Positions 1 through 12,757 are shown, counted from the first letter of the stretch. The stretch is DNA of 64,000 nt from Zonotrichia leucophrys gambelii (GCF_028769735.1 NC_088173.1:7027038-7091037), one strand, 5' to 3'. Notes: generated from the sequence alone by a model not told the origin. A program made the numbers and translations.

Positions 1-38
1 AATATAAATATATATATACACACACACATGTATATATT
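1..38. repeat. TA/CA-rich microsatellite
   Basis: Alternating TATA and CACA runs occupy the left edge of the window and probably continue beyond it. Confidence 0.85.
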
Positions 39-2389
39 GCTATTACTGATTGCAAGAAGATTTATATGGATTATAGTGATTGACACATGGATGTTTAAGG
101 AGGTAAACTGTGAACTTTATATTTAAGGGGAGTCTCAGTGGAAGCATTCACTGCAGGAACTGCAATTTGGGGCAAAAAAGTGTTGTCACCAAGAAAGCAC
201 TAGAGGATTCATGTGCCTTCATGTCTTCTTTCTCATCTGACCCCAATACTTTCCTGGCACACACACTCATATAATTTGACACATCACTGACCCATGTCAT
301 ATCTGCAGCCGGGGCCATCAGGACAAGTTGTAGTCATGTCCTCATTGGCAAAGTGGGAAATCGAGGAGATCTCCTGATTTCTGTCTCTAAAATGGGCATC
401 TCCAGAAAAACAAGATAAGAAAACCCTCTTCATGCAGGGGGAAATGCAGATGTTCCTAAAAGCAATACAAATGTGTCTCTCTTTCATTGAGGTGAAGGAC
501 GTGGCAGCCAAGGTTGTGGGGAGGAACCTGGGAAGACACTGCCCTGTAGCTTGCCTTTCCCTGTCAGGGCTCCCACATTTAATACAAAATGTGTCAAAAA
601 TTTTTGGTTGCCACGAGCAACAGTTGCACACTTCCTGCAGCACTCAGAAGCAACAGGCAGGGCAGAGAGGGGCAGGAGGATGAGGAGGGAAGTTTGTGGG
701 GGCTGCCGTAGCTCAGATGGAGAGGGGAGGAAGGCAGGATGCTCCCACTTGCAGTCTCCTTCAGATTCCTGCTTTCAGGCTGAGCCTGCTGCTCTGCCTA
801 TTGATTTTAAGACAGCTGCATCCTGCTGCTGGCAACTGCTCCCAGAAGGAACAAGAGAGAAGATGCACCAACAAACTGCCTTCCTGGAAGGCTTCATTGT
901 TCCCAGTCATTACATGTCTACTAATCCCAGAAGTTTATGAGTCATGGGCAGATACCTGGGGAGTGACTTAAATATTCCATGGAAGCCACAGTGAAGCCAT
1001 TGGCAACAGCTCCAGTGATTTTCTCCCTGCCTTCCTGGTGCCTGGCTTGCGCCAAAGGAGGAGGAGCCTCATTTTTCTTTAAAAGGAGGAAAGGAAAGAG
1101 TTGCAAAGTCTCTGGATTGTATAGTGCCAGGAAAAACCTGAAAAATTGACCTAGATGGTTTACAAGTACTGCAAAAATAAAGAACCCAAAATCCTGCAGG
1201 CAGGTAAGTAAAACTGAGACTTCTGAATCTCATGAGCCCTGTGGGGCTGACTTCTGGTACTCAAAGGTCTGGGGCTAGCAGTGCTTAAGAGGCCCTGTTG
1301 ATGCTGCTCTTCCCTCATGTTGCCATGCTGGGGGGTTGGTGAGCTGTGCTCAACACCACCTCTTCACTGACAATGGTGTTCAGCTAAGAACTTTGCTGTG
1401 GTTTGGTTCATTTCTCAACACTGCTCCCTTTGCTGACATCAAGCATGCACAGTTACAGACTTTCCTTTCTACCTTGAAAGAGGCACACCCTTCATAACAT
1501 TTGGATAAATATAATGGCAGCAGAAGACACAAGGAATACACTCACTTAAAGGTGTTCTGCATCTACTTTCTCATAAGAGATAGCTCATATAGTGATACAC
1601 CAAATATAGTTAAACCTTCCTTATAATAAGAACATTTTTGTACTAAATAATAATATCAGCATTTGTGCATTAGGTAGAGAATATTCCCTTTCACATATTT
1701 TAGTATAAAAGCAAACAGAATGATTGGGGGGATAATACAAATAGAACTGCCAAGCAGACTGGCCCAGAGGTAAGCAGCTGAACAAATTGGTGTTTAAACC
1801 TGTAAGTTCTGCTAGTAAAAGCAAAATTTGCCACTGTGGCAAAACACTAAAGCTACAAAAGACACTCAACTAGTCTGCTCTTCATTACCATCTGGTGGTT
1901 GTTGCATGGAGTGGCATTACTCCCATCTCAACATTACTGAGGAAAAATTTCATATCCTCAGAAAGAAAAGGAAAGTAGAAGCAGTGGGCAGCACAAGGCA
2001 GGTGGTTTTGTTTTATAGGCATCAATAAAAAGGCATCAGGCAAAGAAAACAGTGAAATGATGAGCAGGTAGAAAAGAGAAAAAATTAAGTACTTTTTCAA
2101 GTATTTTGAGGAGTACCTTAGTATCATTTGCAAGGAGCTGAGAACTGCTTGGGATGCACAGTGTGCTGTTCCCTCCTGCTGACAGCAGTGGCTGCTAAGA
2201 CCATTTGACAAGATAAGATATTTGTTAGCTGCTTTCCATAACTAGTTCCCAGATCTTCACTACTCTCCCAGAGAGGCATTTTACAGTGGTAGCCTAGCAG
2301 GAGGCCATGTCCTCAGTGGCAAGCAAGAGGGATCTAATCCCATTCTACAGCAACATGGGGAGCTAGGTCACCTCTTGCCCAGTGAATAA

Positions 2390-2467
2390 TCTCTGTATAG
2401 TCTCTGTATAGTCTGTATAGTCTCTGTATATGCACTGTATAATCTCTGTATATCCACTGCATAGTCT
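2390..2467. repeat. 11/22-bp minisatellite
   Basis: TCTCTGTATAG occurs in tandem (2390-2400 and 2401-2411), followed by a 9-bp shortened copy, then two 22-bp higher-order units that start TCTCTGTATATGCACTGTAT and TCTCTGTATATCCACTGCAT. It lies in the upstream flank. Confidence 0.9.
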
Positions 2468-2521
2468 CCACCCCTTCCCCTTCCCACACAACGGAAATTG
2501 CAGTGTAATTCAGCATGGAAG

Positions 2522-2600
2522 TGACTTTTAGAAGTCATTGGTCCAAACTTCTCAAAGCACAGCCAGCCTTGTAGCAAGCCCAAGTAGGTCCGGAGCCTCT
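2522..2600 (-). mobile_element. Probable degraded CR1 fragment
   Basis: AGAAGTCATTGGTCCAAACT followed by TCTCAAAGCACAGCCAGC resembles the minus-strand CR1 segment around its conserved TCCAACCTCC...CAAAGCAGGGCCAGC block. The match is short and diverged. Confidence 0.5.
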
Positions 2601-5600
2601 GAGGAGTTCCTCACCCTTTTCAATCTTCCTGGATTACTTCTTATCCTTGGAGTATTTCTTATGAAGGGAAATACTTCCTATACAGAGTGAAAGAAGTACA
2701 ATAATTGACAAAGTGCAACACCCTTTTGCTTTTACCCAAGAGTATGAATCAAAAGGTAATTGATGTGCAGTGACAAGTCCACTTTCAGTAGTTTACAACA
2801 GTACCAATATGAACTCCTGGACACAGTCTCAGAATGTACTAGTTTGTGTAAACCATAGGGTTGATCCAGTCCAGCTGCAGTGTTAAATATCTTAAGTATT
2901 AGATTGAATTTTTCAAGAATGGCATGAAAAACAATCATTATTATAATTATAAAATTCACAGGGCACAATGCACTTAAAACCAGAAATATTATGGTACCTT
3001 GGATCCTTTCTCAGCTCTGCCATTGAATTCTGTAGCCTTGGATAAGTCATTTAGGCCAAATTTTCTAACAAGGGTAGTTCAGTCTGCATGCATCAATTTA
3101 TACATAAGACTGACACAGACCTTGTGGAGGTGAATACCCAAATCTGCATTTAAAATTTTCATCCCCACACTTCCATGTCTGAATTTCCTGTTCTTCAAAT
3201 TTTAGAAAAGCCTTCTATATTTGTAGGGATATTTGAAGGCATTAATTAGTTCAAATGCACACAGGGATTTTAAAATGTTTAGAAATACTAAGTATTATTA
3301 CCAAATAGGTCAGTATTTAACCAATGCCCATGTCCTTAGTAGTTTAGACATTTTGTCAACTTCAAGTCTTATTTCAGATGTTTAATACCTAATCAGCTTT
3401 CTAAATATTTCTCTGCTGGACACAGATATGAGAGTACATGAGATTAACACTCTCTGAGAAAAACCCTGTCTTTGTGAGCAGGCCTTCACCATCACCTCTT
3501 AGCCCACTCAGACATGACAAATGAAGACTTCCACTTCTAATGGTGAAAATGAGTGGGTGGAAAATCCAAGGGACAAAAAGGAAGCTGAATATTTAACAGA
3601 GAAAAATACACAATTCCAGGAGGCAGAATTCACAGGATGAATGGTTTTTAGAGGATGGATAAGGTGCTCTTGCTGCCTTATTAACCCAAAGCTATATGTG
3701 ATCTTTTCTTTTCCCAAGAAGTAAAAATCTTCCTTGACTTATGTTTGGTTTATATACTAGGGTCGTTTAGGACCTGCTCCAAAACTCACTGAAGTAAACA
3801 AAAACCCTGCCACCCATGTGGGTGATTCTGGATCATAACAAGATAGCATTTTTCATTCTGAGTTCCTTATTTACTATAGCGTTGGGATTTTCTCTATATT
3901 TAAAATACTTTCTTTTCTTATAGCTTCATAATTGCAGTTTAATTCCCTTATACAAATTTTCTTATTCTTCAGTTCCCTTTCTGACTACAGGCAGGCAACA
4001 TTTTGCTTTCTCAAAGGGCAGTGAAAAGGAATTTGACTTGTCTGCCACTCACATGGCCTAGCACCTCTCGCTAAAACACATTTTGCAGATTTTCTGAAAT
4101 TAAAACCTTGATAATGTTCTGAACTGAAGTAAAAATTAAGCCTTAATATCCCAGCTGAAGGGAGAGAAACACTCTGAATCAAAGAACAAGCCACGCAAGG
4201 AGACAGCAAGAGAAAGGAAGACACAACAAAGAGGTTGAGAGTATGAGAAGTCAAATCATGTGAAAGATTGCTAAACCAACCCTTACAGTAGGAAAAGATG
4301 AGAGAAAAAGGTTTCCAAATCATTAATATATTAATATTTGTTCTTTTGGCCTCTTCTGCAGACAAAACTAAATCTTCTTTCAACCTCTATTCACTCCTGT
4401 CCCAAAATGGTACTGAAAACTGTCTGAAGCTAATACTGACATCACACAAATGCTTGATGCTGCTCAAGAAAAGCTCAAGGAAACAAGGGGATGCTCCTGC
4501 ATCCCTTATCTCACCTTTTACTGCTTCCTGAGCTTTAACATGCTGCTCATTGCTCTAAAAGAGAAGACACGATGGTTTCACCCTCTGAGCTGGGTTTGAA
4601 GGCAGCCATAAAAAGTTCAGTCTTTTCCAAAATGTATGAACAGTGAATAAAGCAACACTCCATGCTCTGTTGAACCATTCCTCCAGAACACCTCTTCTAA
4701 GAAAAGTTATCCATGGGAGCATCCTTGTGCCCCTGTGCCTGTCACTGCAGTGGGAAGAGATACAAATAGGGGTTAAAAAACCACTAAAGCATCCCAGTTC
4801 TGTGATCTGGCTGAGGAACATCTTTGCCAATTTTCTATCTTTGTGTTCAATTTCTTTTTTTCTTCAAATTCTTAATTTTGCACTTATTTTAGCCTTTATT
4901 TTAAGGTTCTTTTTCAACTAGGTAAAAGCAGCTAAATGACAGGGCACAATACATTTCTCAGTATATGGACTGCTTCCAGTGACTGCTGCCAGCCCACACA
5001 ACATATATAAATCATGGATTTTAGACCTGCACCCCTACATCACTTAAAGAGAGAAGTAAAATTACTTGTTGTCTTACACTTCCCTGATGGCAAAGTGACT
5101 CCCAGCAGAAGAGATTCACACGTGCTCTTTATTTCAGCAAGCCAGAAGCATCTGTCTCACTCTTCAAATGTGCTCCTAAGACAAGAAAGGAGTGTGCAAG
5201 CAGCTGGTGTGTAGGACTATTGCATTTGTTAAAGTCATGCCCACTTTGTTTCCTTGTAGCGTAGGTATGACTGTGTATGGTGGTACCTAATCCTGTCATT
5301 TTCATGGCTGTAAGTTGACAACAGAATTCCAGGGGAATTTGCCATCATCGAAGAAAGCAGCTTGCAAGTTTTCAGTCTGGCAGGTTTTATTGTTATATTT
5401 TGCTCTTTCCATAAAACTCACTCTTAAATGTGAGAGGTGTCATATTTGTAAACATATTCTTGAAATACAATGCAAATTTGTCTTATTGTCACCTCCATCT
5501 TTGGAAGCAGCAGACAACCTTGATCATGAAATATAAAAGGCCTACCTTTCATGAGGCAGGTGTAACAGCAAGATAAAGAATTGCTTCTATTTGTGATGCC

Positions 5601-6094
5601 CATTCTTGGCTCTGCTCAAGCTTTTCCTTTTTAGGGTTTTAACGTACATATATATTATTTATATATAATTCACAACCTACATATTGTTAAAAAACAAGTA
5701 CTATAAAATCTCAACCAAAATGTCTGTTTCCTTTCTTACTGAACTTGGCTGTTTGAGGAGTATGTGATTTGGAGTCTGGGTCTTCAGTGCACTAAGAATA
5801 ATTTTGGGTAGATTAGATTTTAAAACTGGAAGTGGTGGCCAATAGAAAAGGCCTGTGTTCAGCACCAGTTTTCATCACAAATCAGATTTAAGTCAAAACC
5901 CCAAAATTTCTAATGTAAAACTAGCTTGAGCAACAACTAGCCAGGATCTTCAACCTTCTCAGCAATATCATACACCAAATAAGCAGAAGCTATGGGAGAT
6001 TGAAAAGGAACTGGAACTACCATTTCTATGGAAGAATTATAAACCAGAAGTAGAGGCAGAAAGCAATGTTACCACCCTTTAAGTCCACAAAATA

Positions 6095-6168
6095 CTTGAA
6101 ATTGGAAGGGGAAGCTGACTAGCCCACCTCCTGCTCAACTGCAGAGCCAAGCTCACTTTCTTCTCTGA
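6095..6168 (-). mobile_element. Probable degraded CR1 fragment
   Basis: TTGGAAGGGGAAGCTGACTA followed by GCCCACCTCCTGCTCAACTG and CAGAGCCAAGC resembles the minus-strand CR1 3' region (TTGGAAGGGACCT, then CCAACCTCCTGCTCAAAGCAGAGCC). It is old and short. Confidence 0.5.
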
Positions 6169-9100
6169 GATGCATTAACCTCAAAGATAGACCAGGTTGC
6201 TTAGGAGTATTTTTTAATTCAAAACTTCTTGAGAGTATATAATGCAAAAATTTATATTTTCTCAAAGAAAATTTCATTTTGATTCAGTTTTTACTTGGTT
6301 CTTCCTGAGAAAGGAACTCTCTGAGCTACACAGTTATGGAACATATCTCCAGAGAAATTGCATATGTGACTAAATTCAGCCATTCTATCCCCTTATTGCT
6401 AGAAGAAAACAAGCTAGGCTCTTATTTACATGACTCACATTCACAAGTGTTTGTAGTGAGTGCATCACATCACTGAAATGGGAGAAAGAGACACATTGCA
6501 TTCTAGTGGCTCTGTGTGGTAAAATGCTTGTGAGCATGAGAGTACTATTCATAACCTGATAATTTTAATAAGGATTTGCAGTGAGCTGCTTCAGGAAACA
6601 ATGGAAAGGCAAATCTGGGTTAAATTAATCCATTTATCAGAAAAATAATTTTTGAGCCATTCAACTAACAGTGCTTTGTTTCATATGCCAAAAAAAAAAA
6701 AAAAAGGCAAAAACCAGCCTTTACAAATGAAGACAGGAGCTGGCCTAAAAAGCATAGAAGCAAAGTTCTCAATCCTGCAATTTTAAAAGCACCTTGCCAC
6801 AGTATGCATCAGCCTCTTAAAACCAAGGGAGCTGCTTGTAATCAAAAGGCATACATGTGCTCAATTTCTCCAGGTTAAAATATCAGCTCTTAACTCTTTC
6901 TGTCCTGCTTCTGACACATTCCACTACTGAAAAAAACTCAAATTTAGGAGCTGTATAAAAGGAATCATCTGAAGTACCTTTAATGAGAAATCAATATCAT
7001 CATTCATATTCTCTGTTCTGTAAATACCTCCTTAAAACCAGCTTCTGCAGTGCTGCCATCAACTGCCTTCCTTTTTCTAACAACACTTAAGATGACTGGC
7101 TCCTTGTAGTTAATATGTCCATACAAACTATACAAATGCATGCAGACTAACTGCTGCCTTCACCTTCTTCATGTCTGTCTGAACACTTGTGTCTTGTCTA
7201 TCCTTATTTACCCTGAATGGTTTGTTCTCAGAAACTAAAATTGTCTTTTTTTTATAATCTCTATAGCAACTGGCTCAAAGACCTTAATCTTTAGCCCCTA
7301 CTACTTCTCTTGAGCCAGAATCAGAGGCTGAAGGAGCTTCTGAATCTTTCACAGATGGGATGAAGGGCTTTGAAGCAAGGTTGTTTCCCATAGGTCATGA
7401 GGAGGGAGGGAAAGAAAACGCGCTGCTCTAGGGTTTTCTGTCATGAGGGATGCAGTACTGGGCATGCACATCTTGAGAGGAAGCGAATTCCCTAAGGTAA
7501 GAATGGATGTTGAGTGGTGGTCTAGACAAAAAGCTGGGAAATCTAAAAAGGGATTTCAAATGAGTAGTACATATGTTTAGCTGACATGATTAAAAGACTC
7601 ACTAAATTATCCTGGCTATAATTATTACAGGACAAAATCCTATAACTCATATGCTCTCATTTTGAATATTAAAAGTGAGTAACTGATTCACACATTTGAT
7701 ATTTACTATTAATTCCTTAAAATAACTGTCCTAAGCATTTTACAGTCCTTTAAAACAAAGTAGAATATGCACTGTACAAAGACCTTAATTGATCTTTACA
7801 GGGTATAAAGAGAGGGATGAAAATGGAGCACAAAGAAGAACCTTTTTCTTTCCTGAGATAAGAGTGAGGGCTTGCTGAGAGACCCAAAGGAAAGGGAAAT
7901 AGGTGTGAGGGTGAGGTGATCTCCTCAGTGTGTAGCAGTACCACACTGCCTACAGATCCCAGGATAAAGCACAAGTTCAGCATGGCAGTCCTCAGCTCTT
8001 GTCGATCGCTTGCACAGCTTTGCTGCTGCACTGAAATCCCAAGGCACACTAAAAGTACTTCCAGCTTGCAGTTTTCTGTCATTTGAGAAGATGGCTCACA
8101 AGCTCTACTTGACTCGAGGGATTGCTGTAGGTACAAAACAACAATAGCACTATCACTAAGCAGATGAAATAAGTGACCTATTTCATTACTCGCCTCTTTA
8201 TGTATAAATATGAACAAGATTTGTTTTTTATCTGCCCAGGTAGTCATTTCACAATTTCAAGGTTTCACTTCATAGTCTTCAAAAGCAACCATTCATCTTA
8301 ATTGCTAAAAAAATTGATCTAAGTTTTTGAATTTATATAATTTATATAATTACTGCAAAATGTCGCCTGCTCAGTGCCAAGTTAAAAAAAAATCTGTACC
8401 CATCCTAATTCTCATTTTTCTTTCAGCTGTGTATGTAGTATGAAAAATCCACACAGCAGTTCCAATTGGCACAGACTAGGAATGTCCAGGGTCTGCAAGT
8501 CCCTATTTGCACTATCTGAAAACCTGTCAATATCACAATTACCATTTTCAGTTACCACCTCCACATACAAAGTCTACACTATGAGGGACACTGCTCCCCA
8601 TTTGCTTTGAGCAGAAGCACAGGGATGCCTACTTTCATTCTACTTTTAAGAAGGCACAAAATATCAGTAGAGAGAGATTGCATAGCCATAATGTTTACAT
8701 TTTCCCGCTTTATTTCTTTAAAACTTGTGGTCTTCCTAAACCAGGACACCTGCCTACAGAGCTTATCTAGTGGGACACTGAAAGAATCTCCAAATTTCCC
8801 TCTTTTTCAGTGATCTTGCTTTTTTTTTAATTAGCCAACATTATCTGAGCAGGACATTATCTTCGTATGATGTGCACTTTCTGGTGCCAAATTAAAATGA
8901 GCAGTGCAAAAAAGGTATTTAGTAAAGTGGAAGCATCAATTTGTGTAAGAAAAAATATGCCATCCTGAAAGATTAAACATAATGAAGGTAAAAAAATGAA
9001 CATGCATTTGGCCCAGGATAGTTTCTCCATCATGCTTTATGACAATATTATTTGTCTTGCTTCTAGTAAGTACTTGACATGCCTTAGAATATGAAAAAAA

Positions 9101-12026
9101 GGTCATGGTTAATATGATAAAACTAGTGGATTTCAATTGGTTTAGTTTATTATTGCTTACATATGTTGAACAAATATGAAATTATTCCCCGCCCAAAAGG
9201 TCTGCCTTGTCTAACAAAGACCAGAAAACATATTTTTAAAATCTTATGTACAAGTTGTATTTCTGTCTCATAGACCCTGTACATACTAAACCCAGAGTAG
9301 AAATGATTGGGAAAGAAACTTGGCACTATCATTAGCAAGGATTTCAAGGTTTTGAACAACAGTATGAGGAAATAATAAAAGATGATAGGAGCAGAAATTG
9401 AAGCCACCACAGGTGTTAGAAGACCAAACTGGGCTTGGTACAATGGGGTTGCAGCTCCCATAGGCTGTGAGCTGACCGCATGCCACCTCAGCACACTGCT
9501 GGGGTCACTAAGCAGCACACATGGGTCGGGGTGGTAGCTCTGCCATGGAAGCTCAATTCACTGGCAGAGTGGACAGGAAAGGTAATAGCAATAGAAATAT
9601 TTAATTATTTCTGTGAAGTTGGAAATTTCCATGCAGAGGACATGCACTTTTCTCGGTATAGCAGCTGTGTTATATCCAGTCTTATTAAAAACCACAGATT
9701 TATAATTCATATTTCAGAGGTGAGAGAACTAAAAATATTGAAAACTAATGCCAAAACTCTGCAGATTAAACTCCTAGAATTTTGGACACTAAGCAGCCTG
9801 ATTTCCAAAACTGCAAATTAGCCACCTACTTAGTTGCCTATATTCTGGGGTGCTCAGCAAATTCCAAGATGCCTAAAAGTCATGTGTAGTACCCACCAGG
9901 TTTCACTCAGCCTCGATGTTTGAGCAAACCCCATTGGAGTGGATGGAAAGACACACTGCTGCATTTTGAAACGAATTTATTGGCTGCAGAAGCAGCTGCC
10001 ATTTTAAGCACATGTCAAAAACAGATCACCAGATGTCTCATCACCTGTATAAGCTTTTAGAAAACATTTGTAAACAATAGGCATAATATTTGAGTGTTAG
10101 CCCCTTCCCCATAGTCATTCATTTTGGATGCCTTTGCTCTTGGCACAAGGTGTTGTTACAGAGATCCTGAAGCAAGAATTATGTCACATGGAGTGTTTTA
10201 TCAAAATTCTTCCACATTGGTGGCCTGGAAAAGCATACTATATTCTCCTAGAAACAGATGATCTGCAAAGATCATCCAAATTCTTAATTAATTGACTACT
10301 TCAGCTAGCAACACATGTGAGAGTGGAAGTCTTGCTGATAATGTATCTTTTTAGTGGAAAACAGGTCTCACACATGTTTCCATCATCCTCCCCATAGGGA
10401 AAGAGAAATCCTTCTCACCCCCTTTGCTCTGGCAGCGTAATGCCCTGCAGCTCCTCCTTTGTATTTTTTTTTAAAAACCATATAAATCTCCTTGTTCCCA
10501 AGCCCCCGGTAGTGAGGGATCTGTTCAGTATTGTCTCTACACTGCAGGATATTTGTAGTTGTTTCAAAAACCAAGTTTAGAGCCCTGATCTTCCCAGTAA
10601 TCAAGCTGTACAAAATGGAGTTGAATTTCAACAGTTTGGGTCTTATTTTTGGGATGTTCAGTGGAGGAAGCTTGAGGCTGGTGTCCAGAAGCCAGGACAG
10701 CTTGGTTGGGAGAGCTCTCAGAGGAACCAGCTTGCCAATAAGAACATCCTCATCCCTTCTGGAAGTACATTTGCTGGGCTGAGGCATCCCTGATTGCAGG
10801 AGACCTGCAGGACAGGCTTCTCAGACCAGATGGTAAGATCAGAAATTCACCTAAAACAGTTCAACCACTAACGTGCATTCAGTCCAGGGCCCAGACTACA
10901 GCTCATCTGAACTAAATCTGCCCTGAAATGTGCAGCAGATTAAGAATTCTAATAGAATAGACCTCTGCACTTATGCCTTAAGATAGATTTTGGCAAGCCA
11001 TGGAGAGCAGTGGTCTCCATTAAATACAGGCATAATTGAGTTTCACATGGCTTAGGACAAAGCTAAATGTAATGCTGTATCTACTATCAAGAAGTAAAAT
11101 ATATAGCTCTATGGTAAATCCTAATTCAGAAGAACCAGGTAACTTTATGATGGCTGTGTGGGATACAATTCTAATTAAAGATACAATTTAGTTATTTGGC
11201 AGACAGCTATAGGCAGGATGTTTTTTTTAAGCACCCTACACAAGCCTCACCAATTATAATTGAACAAATCTCTTTCCAAACAGCAATCCTAAAGTACTCT
11301 CAAGTTGAGCTGGGAGGTCACATTTTTCAGCAGCTAATTACTGAACTAGGAGGAAAAGAAAAAAATATAAAACTCCTAAAAGAAAATATTTATTATATAG
11401 TGTTACAAAGAACTGATAAAATAGTTATTTTCACAAATTTGTACACTTGTGGTTGGAGAAAGCAGATGTGAGACGAAGGACTCCCATAGTAATCTCTCAG
11501 GAAGCATGCTGGGCTCCTTCTCCAAAAGGGACAAATTTTCATGGAAAAATGCATTGTTCAAAATTTTGATCCAAAAGCTGCTCAAAACTATTGCTAGAAT
11601 GTGTGTCACAAACTATATCAATATTCCAGCATTTTTCAAATATCGTGGCATATTTCAGCTACAAGAAACATCACCAAGTCTGCCATTTCTCAGAAACAAG
11701 TTTGCATGACGCTGTAGCAGACTCAGAAGCATCCAATACGTATCCCAAGGGCACCGCACGCAGGGCTGTGAAGCGCACAGAGGAGATGGGCTGAACCTGA
11801 TAGGGATAAATGGATAAATGTTATTTCTGCTGCACTACGGTGCAGTGAAAGTGAGCGGCACCGGCAAAGTCATTAACTATTCACAGTGTTCCGATCAGTC
11901 ACTGTAATGATGCACAGGAAAGGTCAGGTTACATTACAGCATCCATTCAGAGAGTCTTAAAAAAGAAGTTCTAACGCAAGATCAGTTACATTGGTTAAAG
12001 CACTGGAACTCCAGATCAGTTTCCCG

Positions 12027-12036
12027 GGACAGCGCG
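12027..12036 (+). promoter_or_regulatory. Possible RE1 (REST) right half-site
   Basis: GGACAGCGCG matches the right half of the RE1 element (GGACAGCGCC) at nine of ten positions. The upstream partner is poor: ATCAGTTTC matches the TTCAGCACC half at about five of nine positions, with spacing one base longer than canonical. Neuronal receptor genes are common REST targets, but the motif is weak. Confidence 0.25.
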
Positions 12037-12129
12037 GGTACCGCTGCGGGAGCGCCGAGCGCTCCGCTGTCCTCAAGCCTCCGCCGCTCGGCAAAAGGCG
12101 ACCTGCAGCAAAACGTGCCATTGCGTGGC

Positions 12130-12180
12130 ATGTTAGCCGTGAAGTGAATGGCCGCGCCCCTTTCACTTCACGGCTAACAT
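12130..12180. repeat. Perfect 19-bp inverted repeat, 13-nt spacer
   Basis: The left arm at 12130-12148 (ATGTTAGCCGTGAAGTGAA) is the exact reverse complement of the right arm at 12162-12180. The GC-rich spacer occupies 12149-12161. The structure sits at the upstream edge of the CpG island, about 400 bp before the start codon. It could form a cruciform or an RNA hairpin, serve as a palindromic protein-binding site, or be a small inverted duplication. No flanking target-site duplication is evident. Confidence 0.95.
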
Positions 12181-12486
12181 TACATCGAGGGGAATTTTGA
12201 CGCCGAAGCGCCCTCAACAATCACTGTCTCTTGACGGGAAGCCGGCGCTCCAGCGGGGGATTGCGCCCGGCAGTGGCAGCCCCTTCCCCTCGGCAGCTGG
12301 AGGTTCTCGGTCCTGCTGTGCCCCGGCAGCCGCGGGGCCCCGCCGCCCTCACGGCTGCCGCGGTACCTGTTGCGGCGCCGCGCCCTCGGGCCCCGCTCCC
12401 TCAGCAGCCCGCGGCGGGCGCGGCCCGGCCGGGCCCGGGCGGCCGGGGCGGGCAGAGGGGCGCCCCGGGGCCGTGGCGCTCCGCTC

Positions 12487-12498
12487 CGCGCATGCGTC
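12487..12498. promoter_or_regulatory. NRF-1-like palindromic site
   Basis: CGCGCATGCGTC differs from the NRF-1 consensus (YGCGCAYGCGCR) mainly at one position near its right end. It lies about 85 bp upstream of the start codon, in the position expected for a core-promoter element. NRF-1 control has been described for a mammalian beta-subunit gene, as far as I recall, so a functional site is plausible. No binding evidence is available here. Confidence 0.5.
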
Positions 12499-12566
12499 CC
12501 GCTCTCGGGAATTGGTTCTCCTCGCCGGTCCGCACCAAGTTCCAGACCGCGGCTCGTTCCCCGTGA
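12492..12566 (+). other. Short upstream ORF, 24 codons
   Basis: An ATG at 12492 opens a 24-codon frame that ends with TGA at 12564-12566, 13 nt before the main start and in a different frame from it. If transcription starts upstream of 12492, ribosomes would meet this uORF first and translation of the receptor subunit would be reduced. Its ATG lies inside the NRF-1-like palindrome, so the site may instead be promoter DNA that is not transcribed. Confidence 0.45.
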
Positions 12567-12579
12567 GGCGGCGGCCGGG

Positions 12580-12659
12580 ATGGGGGCGGCTGCGAGGCGG
12601 GCCGGCCCGCGGGCGCTGCTGCTGCCGCTGGCGCTGGCCGTGGCGTGCGCGGCGCGCAG
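12580..12659 (+). CDS. GABRB4: GABA-A receptor beta-type subunit, exon 1 (signal peptide), 5' partial gene
   Basis: This first coding exon begins at an ATG in a GC-rich context and ends at a GT donor (GTGAGCG at 12660). It encodes 26 codons plus two bases. Residues about 12-25 form an alanine/leucine-rich hydrophobic core preceded by arginines, a typical cleavable signal peptide for this type of receptor subunit. The start was chosen because it is the only ATG in frame with the exon 2 homology, and it gives a signal peptide of normal length. The signal peptide is unlike the one I recall for vertebrate beta1, which is one reason to prefer the avian beta4 paralogue. The protein would be a subunit of a pentameric ligand-gated chloride channel at neuronal membranes. 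The gene family call is firm; the paralogue assignment is inference, with beta1 the main alternative. Confidence 0.85.
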
Positions 12660-12757
12660 GTGAGCGCCGCCGGGCTGCGGACGGAGGCAGGGAGGGAGAC
12701 AGGCGGGCGCGGGGCCGCCCGGCCGCCTCCTTAACCCGCTTGTGCTTCTTCCCGCAG

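Larger units (their letters stand above)
1..12019. other. Upstream flank, no recognisable gene
   Basis: This is AT-rich, non-coding-looking sequence with stop codons frequent in all frames. The longer open frames (for example 7750-8247 and 10383-10787, both minus) do not resemble proteins I know and lack supporting splice or promoter context. In GABA-A gene clusters an alpha-subunit gene usually lies divergently upstream of the beta gene. No alpha-subunit exon was recognised here, so its 5' end probably lies beyond the left edge. Confidence 0.6.

Noticed and set aside
7750..8247. 165-codon open frame on the minus strand
   Set aside because: No recognisable domain or family; it lies in AT-rich non-coding sequence and no splice or promoter context supports it. 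Most likely chance.
9690..9740. TTTCAGAGGTGAGAGAACTA, faintly like the MIR core
   Set aside because: Only a short partial match, without the GAGGCACAGAGA block.
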